This document shows positions 1 to 12,309 of a DNA stretch of 64,000 nt, piece by piece; position 1 is the first letter of the stretch, and each line of letters starts with the position of its first letter. Source of the DNA: Ananas comosus (Eukaryota > Streptophyta > Magnoliopsida > Poales > Bromeliaceae); NCBI RefSeq assembly GCF_001540865.1, contig NC_033631.1, positions 10,648,094-10,712,093 of the forward strand, read 5' to 3'. The position numbers and the translations under genes were made by a program. The notes under the pieces are model-generated. The model saw nothing but the letters and a program-made list of their open reading frames with translations, had not been told where the DNA came from and made no database searches.

Positions 1-2160
1 TATTATAGTCTTTGACTAGAGCAAGGGAAACATCAGAAGTTTCAAATCTAATGAAGAGTTACATGAAACTTATCAAAAGTTTAAGAATTATTTTTCACAT
101 ATACTTGCAACTTTGACTTAATTTTTTTCCTCATATATAAATATATTATTTTTCTCTCAAATTGGAGTTTCTATATTATCCCTATTCAATACAAAGAGAG
201 CCCTCACAACCTCTAAAATATGGATCTAACTATACTAATGCGTGTTGCATGGAGCATAATAGTTATTACTACGCTGATAATAATGAAGAAGTAAAGTCAT
301 TGATAAATGTATGGCTCTAATTATACTTGGAATTGGTGGGATTAATATATAATTTTGTCTTAACCCGTGATTACAATTGCAATGCCCTTTGGTGCGCCAT
401 TATGGTTTCAGATGAATCATGCTGTGTCAAGTCATTTTTTAGATAATTTTTTTTTGATTTTTCCTCTTCCGGGGTTAAATTTGCGACGTCATTTCATAGA
501 GTCATACACTCTGAATGCTACATAACAAATCTTAAGTCGCATGACGCTCATGATCTTAATGTGATAAAAAAAATGAAGCATACTATTTTGATTCTGGCAA
601 ATTCATTGAGACCGTCGATCGATATATGCTGCATTATCTTAAAATTCGTCGCTGCAGCTAATAAATAGTCAAATTAATCACAAGAAGATGCTTGTAGACA
701 CCCTAAAATTGGATTTTTTTTTTTTAAATATTGAAACAAATTACTCTCTTAATGATATTAGCAACTTGACAAAATGGATCAAATGATCTAATTCCTATAA
801 GATACTTACCGACAGCTTATTTAACAATATGTACGATATTAACAAAGAATGATAAGTTTAATCTGTTGGATTAAATTGATCAGTATTCTGCCCACGACGA
901 AGGCCGGATTAATAGGCCATGTAACGGTCGAAACCCGCGAGTGTTGTGGGTCTATACATTTTAAATGTGACTAGTGTGTCTTTTCCTTTAGCTCGAGGCT
1001 TTTGAAATTTTTGATTAACGCTTATGATCCACACAATGGTATGATTAGTTGGTTGATCAATTTTGAAGGCTACCACAAGCCAAAAGCTATATAATTATTT
1101 AAGCAAAATAAAGAATAGTAGAGGTGGTAAAGTATAGTCTTTTTTTTTTAAAAAAAAAAGAAACTATTCCCAATGAAAATAAATTAATATACCACCCCTT
1201 TATGTGATTCAAGCTCATATATATAGGGGCTATTCCTTAAGATCCGTGAGTTAGTATAGGCTAGTAATAGAGTCATGTGTACATAAACTCTTCTAATCCC
1301 TTCATAAGCACATATAAGTTTTCTTATGTACTTGGTTTTGAACCATCTCACACTCCAATATACCTTCCAAACTCTATTCCCTTTTGTCCTATTAAGGTGG
1401 AATTTCATAGGGAGCTTAGCATGAGAGTGTGAAACAACATAGCTTAGGACTAATTAATTCTTATTTTATATGAGAATATAATCTATCATCTATATATGCA
1501 TAATTTTATGGCCTACATTGCTAGGGTTTGCACTATTTTAGCAATGGCAATAAATAAAGCTTTTATGTCAAACAAAATAGTGGTGGTGTTCTTAAGGTGC
1601 CCTAGGGTCCTACTGAGTTCAGTTGGTTGGCCTTGTTGTCCTTTAAATAAAAAAGAAAAAAAAAAGCCAATAGTGAATATATGTTATTAAAATGTTGTTA
1701 TTTTACACCATTAATTTAATATGATATTAGAATAAGAGAAACTGAGCGGGAATCTCGTTTCCTTCTATTTTATTAAAGTCCATTTTGTAAGTCTGTGCAT
1801 GTAAGGAGGAATGTTGAATATATATCATTAAACGTTATTCTCTAATAACTGTTGTTTTATATTATTTAAACGCCAATCTCTCTAAATATTTGTTAATTAA
1901 AGTTTACTATCTGAATTTATTAAAATTTAAAATAAATTGCTTGTATTTTAGTTGAAATAAATCAACCATCAAATGCTGAAATTTTGCTATTTTTTTATTT
2001 ACAGAATTCAAAAACATGGAATTCAAATGATTCAAATGTTTCTCTTCTTTTGAATGATTCAATAATTTCGAAAATACCTAAATTATTTTGTTTTCATATA
2101 ATAACAAATTATTAAGAAGTAACAGAACTAGGAGCTGGGCGATCGATTAAAACATTCACT
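1..2160. other. AT-rich intergenic DNA, no gene seen
   Basis: Reading frames here are short, lack recognisable domains and have no plausible splice structure. The sequence is AT-rich with homopolymer runs. I recognise no RNA gene or complete mobile element. Confidence 0.6.
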
Positions 2161-2163
2161 ATA

Positions 2164-2950
2164 GGTTGCGTTTGGTTCGCATTATGAAAGATTACTATGA
2201 ATGAAAAGATGTCCGAGAATCTTATTCCTATTCATTCTATTACTAAGAATGTGAAATTTCTGTGTTTGGTTCGCACGGTCATATTAATTATTTAGTCATG
2301 TTATTTAAGATTACAAAAAATGTACAATTAATTTAATTATCCTATTACTAAGAATGTGGAATTCCTGTGTTTGGTTCGCAGGGTCATATTATTTAGCCAT
2401 GTTATTTAAGATTACAAAAAATATACAATTTATTTATTTATTTTTTAAATTAATTTTAGATAATCTATCAAAAATTTCAACATTTTTTTAGAAAAAAGAG
2501 AGAGAGAGTATAGGTTAGAAAGAGAGAGCATAATTAAAAAAATAGTAAGAAAAATAAAGTCGAAATTAGAGGAAGTGAGAGAGTTGAGATTTAGAAAAAG
2601 AGGGAGAGAGAAAGCTTAGTTTAGAGAGAGAAAAAGAGTTAAATTTTAGAGAGAAAGATAAGTTTAGAGAGAGATATGAGGTTATAGTGTAAAGAAAAAT
2701 AATATCAATTAGCCGACGAGTAGGGAGAAAGAAAGAGATTAGACATATTATGATTACCCCAATCCATATTATAGGATACCCACTCTTCCTCAAGAGAATG
2801 AGATTAGTACTTTATGATGAATCTTATTCCCAAGTAAATCCAATATTACCAACTAGATTACTTAGTGCGTTTAGCCAAACACCGTCATATTTTTTTATTT
2901 CTATTAGATTACTAGGAATTTTTAAAAGATAACGTGAACCAAACGCACCC
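2164..2950. mobile_element. Non-autonomous DNA transposon with TIRs (PIF/Harbinger-like candidate)
   Basis: The left end reads GGTTGCGTTTGGTTCGCATT. The reverse complement of the right end reads GGGTGCGTTTGGTTCACGTT, so the two form terminal inverted repeats of about 20 bp. ATA flanks both sides (2161-2163 and 2951-2953), a possible 3-bp target duplication. The interior has a near-duplicate block beginning with a TGTGTTTGGTTCGCA motif near 2261 and 2367, and a purine-rich GA tract (2500-2730). No transposase is encoded. Superfamily assignment rests only on the TIR style and TSD length. Confidence 0.6.
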
Positions 2951-2953
2951 ATA

Positions 2954-4960
2954 AAGTTTGTACAAATATTATTTTTTTCTCCCCACCCTATCTATTATTT
3001 GTTGAACAGCTGGAACTAGCTCAAAAGTTCCGGTCAATAAAAATATAAGATTAACTCTGATACCAAATTATCAAATCCAAAACCAACAAAAAAAAACTTT
3101 TAAAGTAATAAATAAAGATACTATCCCCAAAACACATTTTACATATCAAAGTTTTAATTTCTATTAGATATGAAACTATTATTCTTAATATTATGGATCC
3201 AATGATTGCGAGATTAATTGGACATATTTTTCGCCTTAACGTACCTAACGTTTCACGGAGGGAGACTCGGCCCGTGAATACCGTTGTTGCAGTGTCCAAA
3301 ACCATAGCAACTTTAATTTCGCAGTGTCCACATTAAACTATAGGGATTTTTTTTTTTTTCTTTTTTTGCATGTAGCGCACATAATTATCGATATATAGGG
3401 GTTGACCCACTTGTAATTAAATTTGATGTTCCTAGTCCAAAAAAGTGTTCACATGTGCTCATCATGTTGGTAACAGTAGAGCAAATTTATTTGATTCTGA
3501 TTTGATTCGTACTAGTGATCAAAAAAAAAAGGCCACCATGGGTTAAAATATATAGTACTATGTTACTACGTACACTGTAAAATTTGATGGTACTATTTTT
3601 CTTAATAAAGGTACTATTTGGATTTAAATCTATTTTTTATTGTACCTTACGTGGAGTAAATTAAGGAGATTATTTATGTGCAAAATACCAAGGTTGATCT
3701 TTGTCAGTGTCAACGATCGATTAACCCCTTTTTTAATAAGGAATAAACACACTTTAGCCCTACATTTTAGGCATAATTATAATTAATTAATCTGTGTGTT
3801 GTAGTGTATTAATTTTTGCGTCTGCGCAGAATCAAACTGCATGGGGATCTTTTGTTCTGCGTTGAATAACTTTGCCCTCTTAGCTAAGATTAAAACAGGT
3901 AGGGATGATGATGAAGAAGATTATATGAATTATTCAACCAATTATATATTACATCTATAAAAAATGTAAAATGTCCTTCGATTTACATGTCACCAAAAGA
4001 AACAACAAGAAAACACATTCCTCATGAATAGAGTGTGATTAATTAGTATTCCACAGGATTGATGAACTAAAACTGTGGATATTCATTTTCTTGTTATGAA
4101 GTTCAATTTTGGTTTATGATCAATATCTTCGTTTTAAGGTTTCATCTAAATTCCTTTCTTTTGTGTCGAAGTTGCACTCAACTAATTCTCAAAATCTATA
4201 AATCATTTGTTGTAGTGACCAGCAAAAATGTATTTCAGAGAGGCCCAACATCACAAGTTTTTCTTTAAAAAACACCAATTGAAATAATACGGTAGTTCTT
4301 TAATTTAAAATAAAAATGGATAAACTTATCTGAGACCATTTTGAATTTACTATCTAACCTTTCAAAGATGTAATTTTATTATTTAACTTTTCAATTTGTT
4401 GAATTTGACCTTGTTAACAATGTTTTGACTTCAAATTTTAAGCTGATTTATTACGTTAATAAATTTATAGTTATAAAAATTATATAAAATATACTAATTA
4501 AATCTATAGAGATAATCAAAGGATTCAAAATTTTGAAGTTGAAGTGCTAGCTGTTGACTTACTCAAATCAACCAAATTAAAAGAGCAGATAGTAAAATCA
4601 AAATTCTAAAAAGATTAGTTAGTTAATTCAAAATGGTTCATAGTTAAAATAGGTTCTATGCATATTACCTTCTTTTAATAGCATTTTTTTAGACTATACT
4701 TTACATTACAAAATATCATGAATAAGCCTTAATTTCTGCGGTACAAATTAAACATATATATACTCTTACTTCGAAAATTTTCTTAAATACTTTATAACTT
4801 ATTCCATTTATTCGAACTTGAAAAATATAACACTTATTAAATAACCAAATTCCCCCCAACCCAAACCATCATCCATATGGCAAACCATGCATGCATGCAA
4901 CTCCCACAACACAAACAAACACTCAAAAAAAAAAAACAAAAACAACAACAACAACAACAT
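2954..4960. other. AT-rich intergenic DNA, no gene seen
   Basis: Only short reading frames without recognisable domains. The block at about 4320-4680, on limits and tracts of T and A, resembles degenerate repeat sequence found again near 53.0-53.3 kb. The right end runs into the 3' flank of the DUF538 gene, which carries CATGCATG (RY-type) words near 4888 and 4993. Confidence 0.5.
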
Positions 4961-5031
4961 CCAAATAACAAAATCACTGCAAACACATGACGTGCATGCA
5001 TGCATGCATACATAAAACGTGAGGTTAGTTT

Positions 5032-5914
5032 CTACTGCCCAGCAGCAAAAGCCTCGACTGGGAAGGTCTTGGTGACGCCGGCGAGGCTCTTGAAATGCAT
5101 CTTCCCGGTCGGGGGGTCGTCGACGGCGATCTCGTTCACCGGCGGCCACAGCATCAGCTCTTTCGCCTTCACCCCCTTCAGCTTCTTGATGCGCCGCTTC
5201 TCCACGTAGCCGCTGATCTCCGTGTCGTAGCTCACCAGCTTGCTCACCATCTTGAAGCTGTGCTGGATCTGTCGAATACGTGTATATAAATATTTAAAAT
5301 ACTGTTCTCTATGTAAATTAAAAAAAAAAAAAAAAAAACTTCACATATATGTAGTTTCAGGTTAAGAGGTTGGGAGTTCCAATCTTATTAGGCCTGAGCC
5401 CAAACGAGTAGCATATTTTAAAATAGACATGTGAAATTTATAATTTCTAATTTTACTATCTAATCAACCTTTCAATGTTTTTAAATTTTTTAAATAGATA
5501 TTGAAATTTTAGATGTTTTGATTTTATTATATGACATTTACAGTAGTATAACATCTTAGTGAAATATTTTGTAGTCTCTACCAAATTAAGTATTCTAAAA
5601 TTAAAACTTATAAAGTTCAAGCATCTATTTCAAAAGCACCATGAGACTATCAGGTTTTTATAAATTTTTACTCAAGTTTCAAGCATATATAGTTTTCTGA
5701 CGGCTTAAGTTTTTAGAGTAATCAGTAAGTTTCATGCAACCTTATTCTTCTGCGTGATCCACATGTATCCGGTAGCTTTCACAAAGCCGACCTCGGAGAC
5801 GTCGGCGAGGGGGAGGAGGCCGAGCGGGAGCCCGAACTCCTCGAGGAGGGAGACCGCGAGCTTCATGCCGGCGTCGTGGCCTGTCTTGACGACGGCTCCT
5901 TCTTTCTCGGCCAT
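5032..5914 (-). CDS. DUF538 family protein (SVB-like), two exons
   Basis: Spliced from two exons on the minus strand: 5914-5741 (58 codons, ending ...WITQKNK before a GT donor) and 5268-5032 (78 codons plus stop, starting IQHSFK after a CAG acceptor). The join is in phase 0 and gives 136 residues, a usual length for the family. The protein carries the DUF538 layout: a leading helix (AVSLLEEFGLP), GLLPL near residue 33, GYMWI near 50, KLVSYDTEISGYVE in the middle, then KGVKAKEL, DDPPTGKMHF and a final TFPVEAF. In Arabidopsis a member of this family is SVB, which affects trichome size and branching; the biochemical function of the domain is not established. There is no signal peptide, so the protein is probably intracellular. 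The start is the first ATG after a TATA-like tract and begins MAEKEG. The intron (5269-5740) is AT-rich. Confidence 0.9.
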
Positions 5915-5953
5915 GGTTTCGGTGTGAGAGAAGAGGGGAATGGGGCGAGGGCA

Positions 5954-5963
5954 TATATATATA
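5954..5963 (-). promoter_or_regulatory. TATA box candidate of the DUF538 gene
   Basis: TATATATATA lies about 40 bp upstream of the ATG at 5914. If it is used at normal spacing, the 5' UTR would be only about 10 bases, so an upstream TATA or a different start site is also possible. Confidence 0.45.
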
Positions 5964-6435
5964 CGAAAAGCGTAGGTACAAGACGTCGAATGAATCTCGA
6001 CGGTAGGGTACATGGTGTGTGGAAAGAGAGGTTGAGCTCTTGGGTTTCCTCGCCGCTTTTTGTATTCATAGTTTTGTAGTGCGTTGTGTTTTAGATGTTA
6101 TGTTTGTTTCATGCATTTTTGGTGATCTCTCGCGACTTTTTCGAAGTTACATCCTCCACATGTATGGTCACTAACAACCTTATATATATATATTAATAAT
6201 CTTATAACAAATTAGTGTCACACACCCTGTTTATACAAAGCATAAATTTAATGCCAGATGTCCAAAAATCTCTAAATAGTTTAAATTAGACATATCTGAA
6301 AAAAGAAAAAAAAAAAACTATTCTATTTTAAACTAACTAGTATAAACAATTAATGGATAAAATTTTTATATAATAGACGAAGATATATAACACTTATATT
6401 TTTAACAGTGGACGTAAATGAAATGTTAACTATTA

Positions 6436-7178
6436 GAGGAATGCTTCGATACACCATAAGTATTAAAATTTAATTCTTTAATTAGTAAAGGGTATAGTTG
6501 GGATTTACACGAAGTAACCTGTTGAACAGGTTACCGATTTAAATTAATTAACATGACAATATTGAAAAAAAAAAATAGTATATACCAAATTTGTCAGTAT
6601 TCTTTAAATATTAAATATCTTATTTATTTTGATAACTTACCAAATTAGATGATACCCAATTTATTAAGTATCCATCTCAAAAAAATATTGAATTTAAATT
6701 TAATTTTTGAAATTAGTTTTGTAATGTAAAATTTTAATTTTGAAATTTATATTAAAATTTTAAATTTGAATCTAAATTGAACGTTTAATCTTAAAGCCAA
6801 ATTTTAATTTTTGATTTAAATTGAAATTTTGAATTGGAACAAAAAGTTTTATTTTAAATTTATGTTTTATATTCAAAAAAATTAAATTTGATTTATAAAG
6901 TTTTAAATGTTGTTTTGAATTTAAATTTACAGTTTGGTTGTAATTTAAAATTCAACTATTGTTGTAGGTATTTAAGAGGGTCATAATATTCTTAGTTAGA
7001 TAAAACCAGTTTTGTGGACCAAACTATTTTACAAAGACTAAAATATCCTTTAAATGGGTATCTGGTGAATGGTACCTATGCTTCAATAGCACGTCACCTC
7101 TAGAATCATATTAAATCTAAACCATCTATTAAGAAAAATAAATGGTCAAGATTTATATGGAGTATTGAAGTATTCCTC
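6436..7178. mobile_element. MITE with TIR beginning GAGGAATGCTTC
   Basis: The left end GAGGAATGCTTCGATAC and the reverse-complemented right end GAGGAATACTTCAATAC are inverted repeats extending about 22 bp to CCATA. TATTA flanks both ends (6431-6435 and 7179-7183), a good target-site duplication. The 743-bp interior is made of AT-rich text with many TTTAAATT words and no reading frame. A related left end occurs near 14365. Confidence 0.7.
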
Positions 7179-7184
7179 TATTAA

Positions 7185-7715
7185 GACTCCATGGGCCCAG
7201 CCCAGGCCTCCTCTTATATGGGCTAGCTACCACTTAAAAAAGAGATGAGATTGATAACTTGATGCTTGCACCCGGTGCACAGCATCTTTTTGTGTTTCAT
7301 ACTGATCATTCATCATATCTCATACTTTAATTGCAATAATGTAAATTATGTCGATTCTTAGGGAGCTGGATATTCACGTAACAAGTTTTGATGCTCGCAG
7401 AATAATTTTTTCAATTATGTCGTTTGAGAAATAACTGGTGTTGTCCGACGTTCTTTTTTTTAAACCGAGAGAAGTTTATCATTGAGTGGAGGATGAGGGG
7501 AATTGAAGCGAGATCCGCGGATAAATTATTGGCAAGGGTAGTGCACTGAGTGACTACATGCACTTGGTGCAAGCAAAAAGGGCCAAACAAAGGAGCTGCA
7601 CTAAAAGACTTTTATTATGCGGATAATCTATTTAATCTATTTATTTAACTACATTAAAGGAGGGTTTGGGGGGACCTTAGAGTGACACGTGTCCCCCCAA
7701 CCCTCCTCTTCTCTC
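7185..7715. other. Intergenic DNA, no gene seen
   Basis: Moderately AT-rich single-copy-looking sequence. The tract near 7450-7600 contains a phrase on leading T-run and GAGATCCGCGG that resembles a degraded retroelement, but I cannot place it in a family. Confidence 0.4.
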
Positions 7716-7719
7716 TCCT

Positions 7720-7721
<2 letters not shown>

Positions 7722-7770
<49 letters not shown>
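7722..7770. repeat. (CA)n microsatellite followed by (TA)n
   Basis: About 19 CA units run directly into a short TA tract. Confidence 0.95.
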
Positions 7771-7771
<1 letters not shown>

Positions 7772-7774
7772 ATA

Positions 7775-7990
7775 CAAAATTTAAAATTTTGATTTTTTAA
7801 AGTTTTAAATTTTAAATTTAATATTTTATATTTTAAATTATAATATTTATTTCCAAATTTTAAACTTTTCAAAATTTAAAATTTTGATTTTTTAAAGTTT
7901 TAAATTTTAAATTTAATATTTTATATTTTAAATTATAATATTTATTTCCAAATTTTAAACTTTTCAAAATTTAAAATTTTAAATTATTTT
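7775..7990. repeat. 95-bp tandem duplication of AT-rich sequence
   Basis: The block starting CAAAATTTAAAATTTTGATT at 7775 repeats at 7870 almost without change, and a third copy starts at 7964 and quickly diverges. The period is 95 bp. Confidence 0.9.
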
Positions 7991-10440
7991 TATATAACTT
8001 TTTATTTAATTAATAATTAGACTTATAAAACTATATAAAAATATTAAAAAATATATAATTTATTATAAAAATAATTTTATATATCCGCAGCATCGCGCGG
8101 GTAATTCACTAGTCTCTACATAAAAAGACGACCATTATGTAAAATAAAAATTGAGGCTCCCCATATATATTTTTTTCTTTTTCTTTTTTTTTTGTCTATA
8201 AATTATGGACACAAACGTTTACATCAAAGTCATCTTTTTGCTTTTTTGAATTGGAAAAAATAAAAGTCAACCTTTGAGCAAATGCAATCCAAATAAAACT
8301 CTTTTTTCCTATGATTAAAACTCTTTTTTCCTACGATTAAAGAATTTCTCACGCATGTTTCTTGCTTTTAAATTTTGATGTTGTCGGCAAAATTAAAGTA
8401 ATGCTCTCTCTCTATATCTATAATATAAGTGTAAATCTTGCATATGAGTTTCGAGAATTTTTTTAAAAAAATTTAAACTCATCTTTTTTAACTTTCCGCT
8501 TATATGATGGTTCCAAACAAAAACCTAGTATTTTTATAATTTCTTTTTCAGATTTTATAGAAAACTAGTATTTTCGTTTTTCAATTTATTCCCCGCAAAA
8601 ACTAGTTTTTCAGAAAATATAAAAAAATTTAAAAAATAGTTTGTTTTAGAACCAAACGGACAGAGATTGAATTCAAAAATGAGGTTTTCCAAACAAAAAT
8701 TTCTCAAAATTTTTTTTTTCATATTTTTCTGAGAAACCCAACAGCCTCTAAGGGGTGTTTGCTTTTCCAGAAAATATTTCTCTGACTAAAAAACTATTTT
8801 TCATCCGTTTAATTCCTAGAAAAAAAAAGCAGTTTTTCTGATTTTGTTTTTCAAATTTTATTAGAAATTAGTACCTTCATTTTTTTTTTCAAATTTTTTA
8901 TCCAAAAAATGAAAAGTATAAAAAAAAAAAATTCCACATAACACTGTTTTCTAAAAGGCGCACTATTTTTGTCATTTTTTAAAGAACGAAACAGCCTCTA
9001 AAAATGACAGGACGTAAGATATACATCCTATAATAGTGTGCTGTACATGCACCACTTTTCATGTCTTTATAAATAAGATAAGTAATCATGCACCATTAAT
9101 TTATTGACCAATACAATATAAATAGCGCATGAGAACAACTTACGGGTCCAACCAAAACAACAGTAATTAGTAACGTATACACACACATTGTTAATTATCT
9201 CGGTCAAGTAGGAAGCCTACAAGTCACTCCTTTTAGGTTGAACAACGTCTTAACTTCGAGTTGTTAATTTCCATGCCCTCTACTGGTGTGACTCTTCAAT
9301 GTTAATGGTGTTGAAGATGAAGAAGATCCATAGATTTATGTGGCCGTAATTAGTTGACTAATTCATGACTCATCAACTTAAATTACCATAACAATTACTT
9401 CACTAGCTTTCGAGTCCCCACCTCAAAAGATGCTACGCGTCATGGACTTAAAAATTTTGCTCATAAAGTCCGTACAGTATCCATCTTTCGCTGCGAAAAT
9501 AAGCAATGCTTGCTCTCTATTTGCTGGTCGGCTGGAGCTCTACGTCTTAGGACTAAGTGCACAAAGGAGAAAAGAGAGGGACAGAGTTTCTGTGAAAAAA
9601 AACTAAGTACTCTATTATTTAGAAAAATAAAATTTTAAGTGTATCTCTTTATATTTTGGCCTCAGCAAACCCTTTTACTTATAGATAGGCACATAGTCAT
9701 TGAATTCACCTAACTAGCCTATATTAACACACCCAATAAAACCTAGAAAAACTGTAAATGGGAATCCAAAAGTTGCCTATGACCTAGCAATTTTGAAGGC
9801 TTTAATGCTACAGTTATATGACCCTTTATCTCCCATAGAAGGTGTTGGAATTGCGCATCTTCGACCGTCAGTTTCAATTAACAAAGCTGGGCCAGAGACT
9901 CGAGCTGGGCTGAAATTTTTTTACGTCCCTGCGATACATGCATATTTGGTTTCAACTTCTGGTTTTTAGCTTTGAATTATAGTCACTTTAAATTGAGGCA
10001 GCATTTGGCCAACTTAATTGGAGCTTCTACTTTAATAATAAGTCGAAAATAAAATTATGGGACCAAGAAATAAAAATTATTGACACAAAGAACTTGTGTA
10101 CAAAGCTTCTCATAGCAACACTACTCGAACAATAATTTAGAAAAAAATTAAAAAATTATATCCTACGAAAAAGCCAGAAACATTTGTGTATAGTGTATAC
10201 TCAACGTATATACTATTCTCGATGTGCTAAATTTAAATTCTGCTTAATATCGATCAAATCTCTAACGGTGGCAATATTATTGACACAGCAGTTCTATTAA
10301 CAATTAATTAATTGCTAATACAACTAATCCCGTAACCTAAAATACAAAAAAAAAAAGAAAAAAAGAATCAAATTTGCTTAATTACACCAACAAATTAAGA
10401 ATGCAATAAAAACACGAAAATTAAACAAACTAAAAAAAAC
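7991..10440. other. Intergenic DNA with degraded DNA-transposon ends, no gene seen
   Basis: Two adjacent blocks (about 8500-8752 and 8753-9000) end in GCCTCTAA-type termini; their edges carry TTTGCTTTTCC- or AACAAAAA-like ends typical of small DNA transposons. No reading frame or RNA gene is supported. The stretch 9000-10440 shows nothing I recognise. Confidence 0.45.
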
Positions 10441-10471
10441 ATCTTACCAAGTAGTAGTAATGTTTAGCTCT

Positions 10472-10771
10472 TCATCCTCCAAGAAGCTTGCTCAACTCCT
10501 CAAGCGTCGGCACCCCCAAGACGATCTCCTCCCCCTTCGATCCTCCGCTGTCCGATGATCGCCGCCGATCGCGATCGGTATCCAGCTTCTCCTCGCGGGC
10601 TTCGGGTCTCCGTCCCGTCGACCCGGATCCGACCGTCGTGGGCAGCGGGGCGGCGCCTTTACCCGTTAGTCTCTGCACAACAGATTTGAAGCTGGTTGCG
10701 TCCGTTTCCACGTACTGCGTCTCAATAATTTTCACGGATATGGGCTTCGTTGGTTCCTCGCTTGTTGACAT
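10472..10771 (-). CDS. VQ-motif protein, intronless
   Basis: A single exon encodes 99 residues from the ATG at 10771 (MSTSEEPTKP). An in-frame ATG four codons earlier (10783) would give 103. Residues about 28-38 read FKSVVQRLTGK, matching the plant VQ signature FxxxVQxLTG. Around it are an N-terminal stretch VKIIETQYVETDATS, as in small VQ10/VQ1-type proteins, and a charged Arg/Asp/Ser-rich middle. The C-terminus is LGVPTLEELSKLLGG. VQ proteins bind WRKY transcription factors through this motif and act as nuclear cofactors in defence and growth; that role here is inferred from the family. Small intronless structure is normal for the family. The codon composition is much richer in GC than the flanking DNA. 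Confidence 0.92.
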   Translation of the reverse strand: MSTSEEPTKPISVKIIETQYVETDATSFKSVVQRLTGKGAAPLPTTVGSGSTGRRPEAREEKLDTDRDRRRSSDSGGSKGEEIVLGVPTLEELSKLLGG

Positions 10772-10844
10772 GGCCACACACAAATGAGAGAGTTATATCT
10801 ATCTCTTCGATAAAAATAAGAATAAGTATTTCGATGATAACACA

Positions 10845-10852
10845 TATTTATA
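10845..10852 (-). promoter_or_regulatory. TATA box of the VQ gene
   Basis: TATAAATA on the minus strand, about 75 bp upstream of the ATG at 10771. This implies a transcription start near 10815 and a 5' UTR of about 45 bases. It supports the chosen gene orientation. Confidence 0.65.
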
Positions 10853-10859
10853 GTAGTAC

Positions 10860-12309
10860 TACTTATATGTTAATTGGTATGTATTAATTAAGATGGTTTA
10901 AACATAGACGAAATTGAATAGCATCAGTATGACGTAATAAATACTTAATAAATAAATCTTTTATAAGGAGCAATTTAGACATTCGAACCTAAAACATCGA
11001 ACTTTTTTGGCGAAAAAGAAAAAAGAAAAACTCTCTTTGCTATACAAAAATTAAAAAGAAAGTAGTTGAGGCCTAGAAATATAGAAATTAAATGAGTATC
11101 TTAGAATAATATGGTCATTTTGATATATAGGGAGGAGTTAACTCTAATCTCTCAACTAAAAAAAAGCCAAACTAGTCAACTATACACTATACGAAAATGT
11201 ATTTTATAATATATATAATTGTTTAGGGACTAATTTTGGTAATAAATATCTAATGATTAAGAAAAGTCAAAGGCTAATGTAGGAAGAAATTAATGGAGTG
11301 TAAACGGTCGGCTTGATGTTAGCTAAGAAAATAAAATGCGCGTCGGTGGAAACATGTTCCAATTAGATTTGGAAACAATTCACGTGGGATTAAAGGTCAC
11401 ACATTTAAAATTCGAGCATGCCAATTATTTTCGCATTTTTTAAGAGATCTAATTGAATATTTTTTTTTTTAAATAAGATAACATACTATCGCTTTATTCA
11501 TTAGGAGAATGAATTGGGCTACGAATTAAGACAACTCGGCCTCGATAGGAAGGGAAAAAAAAAAAACTTGACAAAGTAAATTCCAAGTGTGTCTAAGCAA
11601 GCGTATTTCCGTCACTAAGACACATGTTGAGCATTTAGTATTTTAAAACATTCTTCTATTCCGCTCCAGCCAAATTACCCACCACGTTGTGGCGATCGTC
11701 GCTAACTCCCTTCGTGTTGGCGCTCCTCCTTTATCTCTGCTGGTACCCCAAAGCAAACCGGTAGAAGCACAGTTTTGAAGCGCTGACTTATCTCTTCTGG
11801 TTTTTTTTTTTTTTTGAGAGAGAGAGAGAGAACATTCATTTTTTTTTAAAAAAATAAACTTTAACTATAAATATAAAGTAATTAAATTTCAAACTTAAGA
11901 TATGATGAATCAACTATTAAATCCTTTACCAGTCGATCCAGAAACAATCACTTATTCTCATTAAGGTTTATATATATATATTTTTAATCTTTTGTGACTC
12001 TCGTGAGGATCATGGTAGGATTCAAAAACTCAAAAAACTCTAGTGACTCGAAAGTAAGCTAAGTAGAGTTTTTTAGCGACTCAGGTTGCACCAAGTTTTA
12101 AGCTTAAAACTCGATACGCACAACCCAATCCAAGGCCCCTTTGTTATTTATTTATGAACTTTTCTGAATAGTAAAAATACTCAAGTATTACTACTTAATA
12201 CTTTTACTAACTAGGAAAAAATTATGCAGCAATAATTATATTTCAAACTCGGTCTGAGTTTCAGGTAATTCAACTGCATGACCCAAATTTAACTAGATTT
12301 AACTTGAGT
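10860..12309. other. Intergenic DNA, no gene seen
   Basis: AT-rich, with poly-A/T runs and a short (GA)n tract near 11816-11830. No domain-bearing reading frame or RNA gene. Confidence 0.5.

Noticed and set aside
4808..6079. Several overlapping frames around the DUF538 exons
   Set aside because: They are shadows in other frames of the GC-rich exons; only the two spliced exons show the DUF538 pattern.
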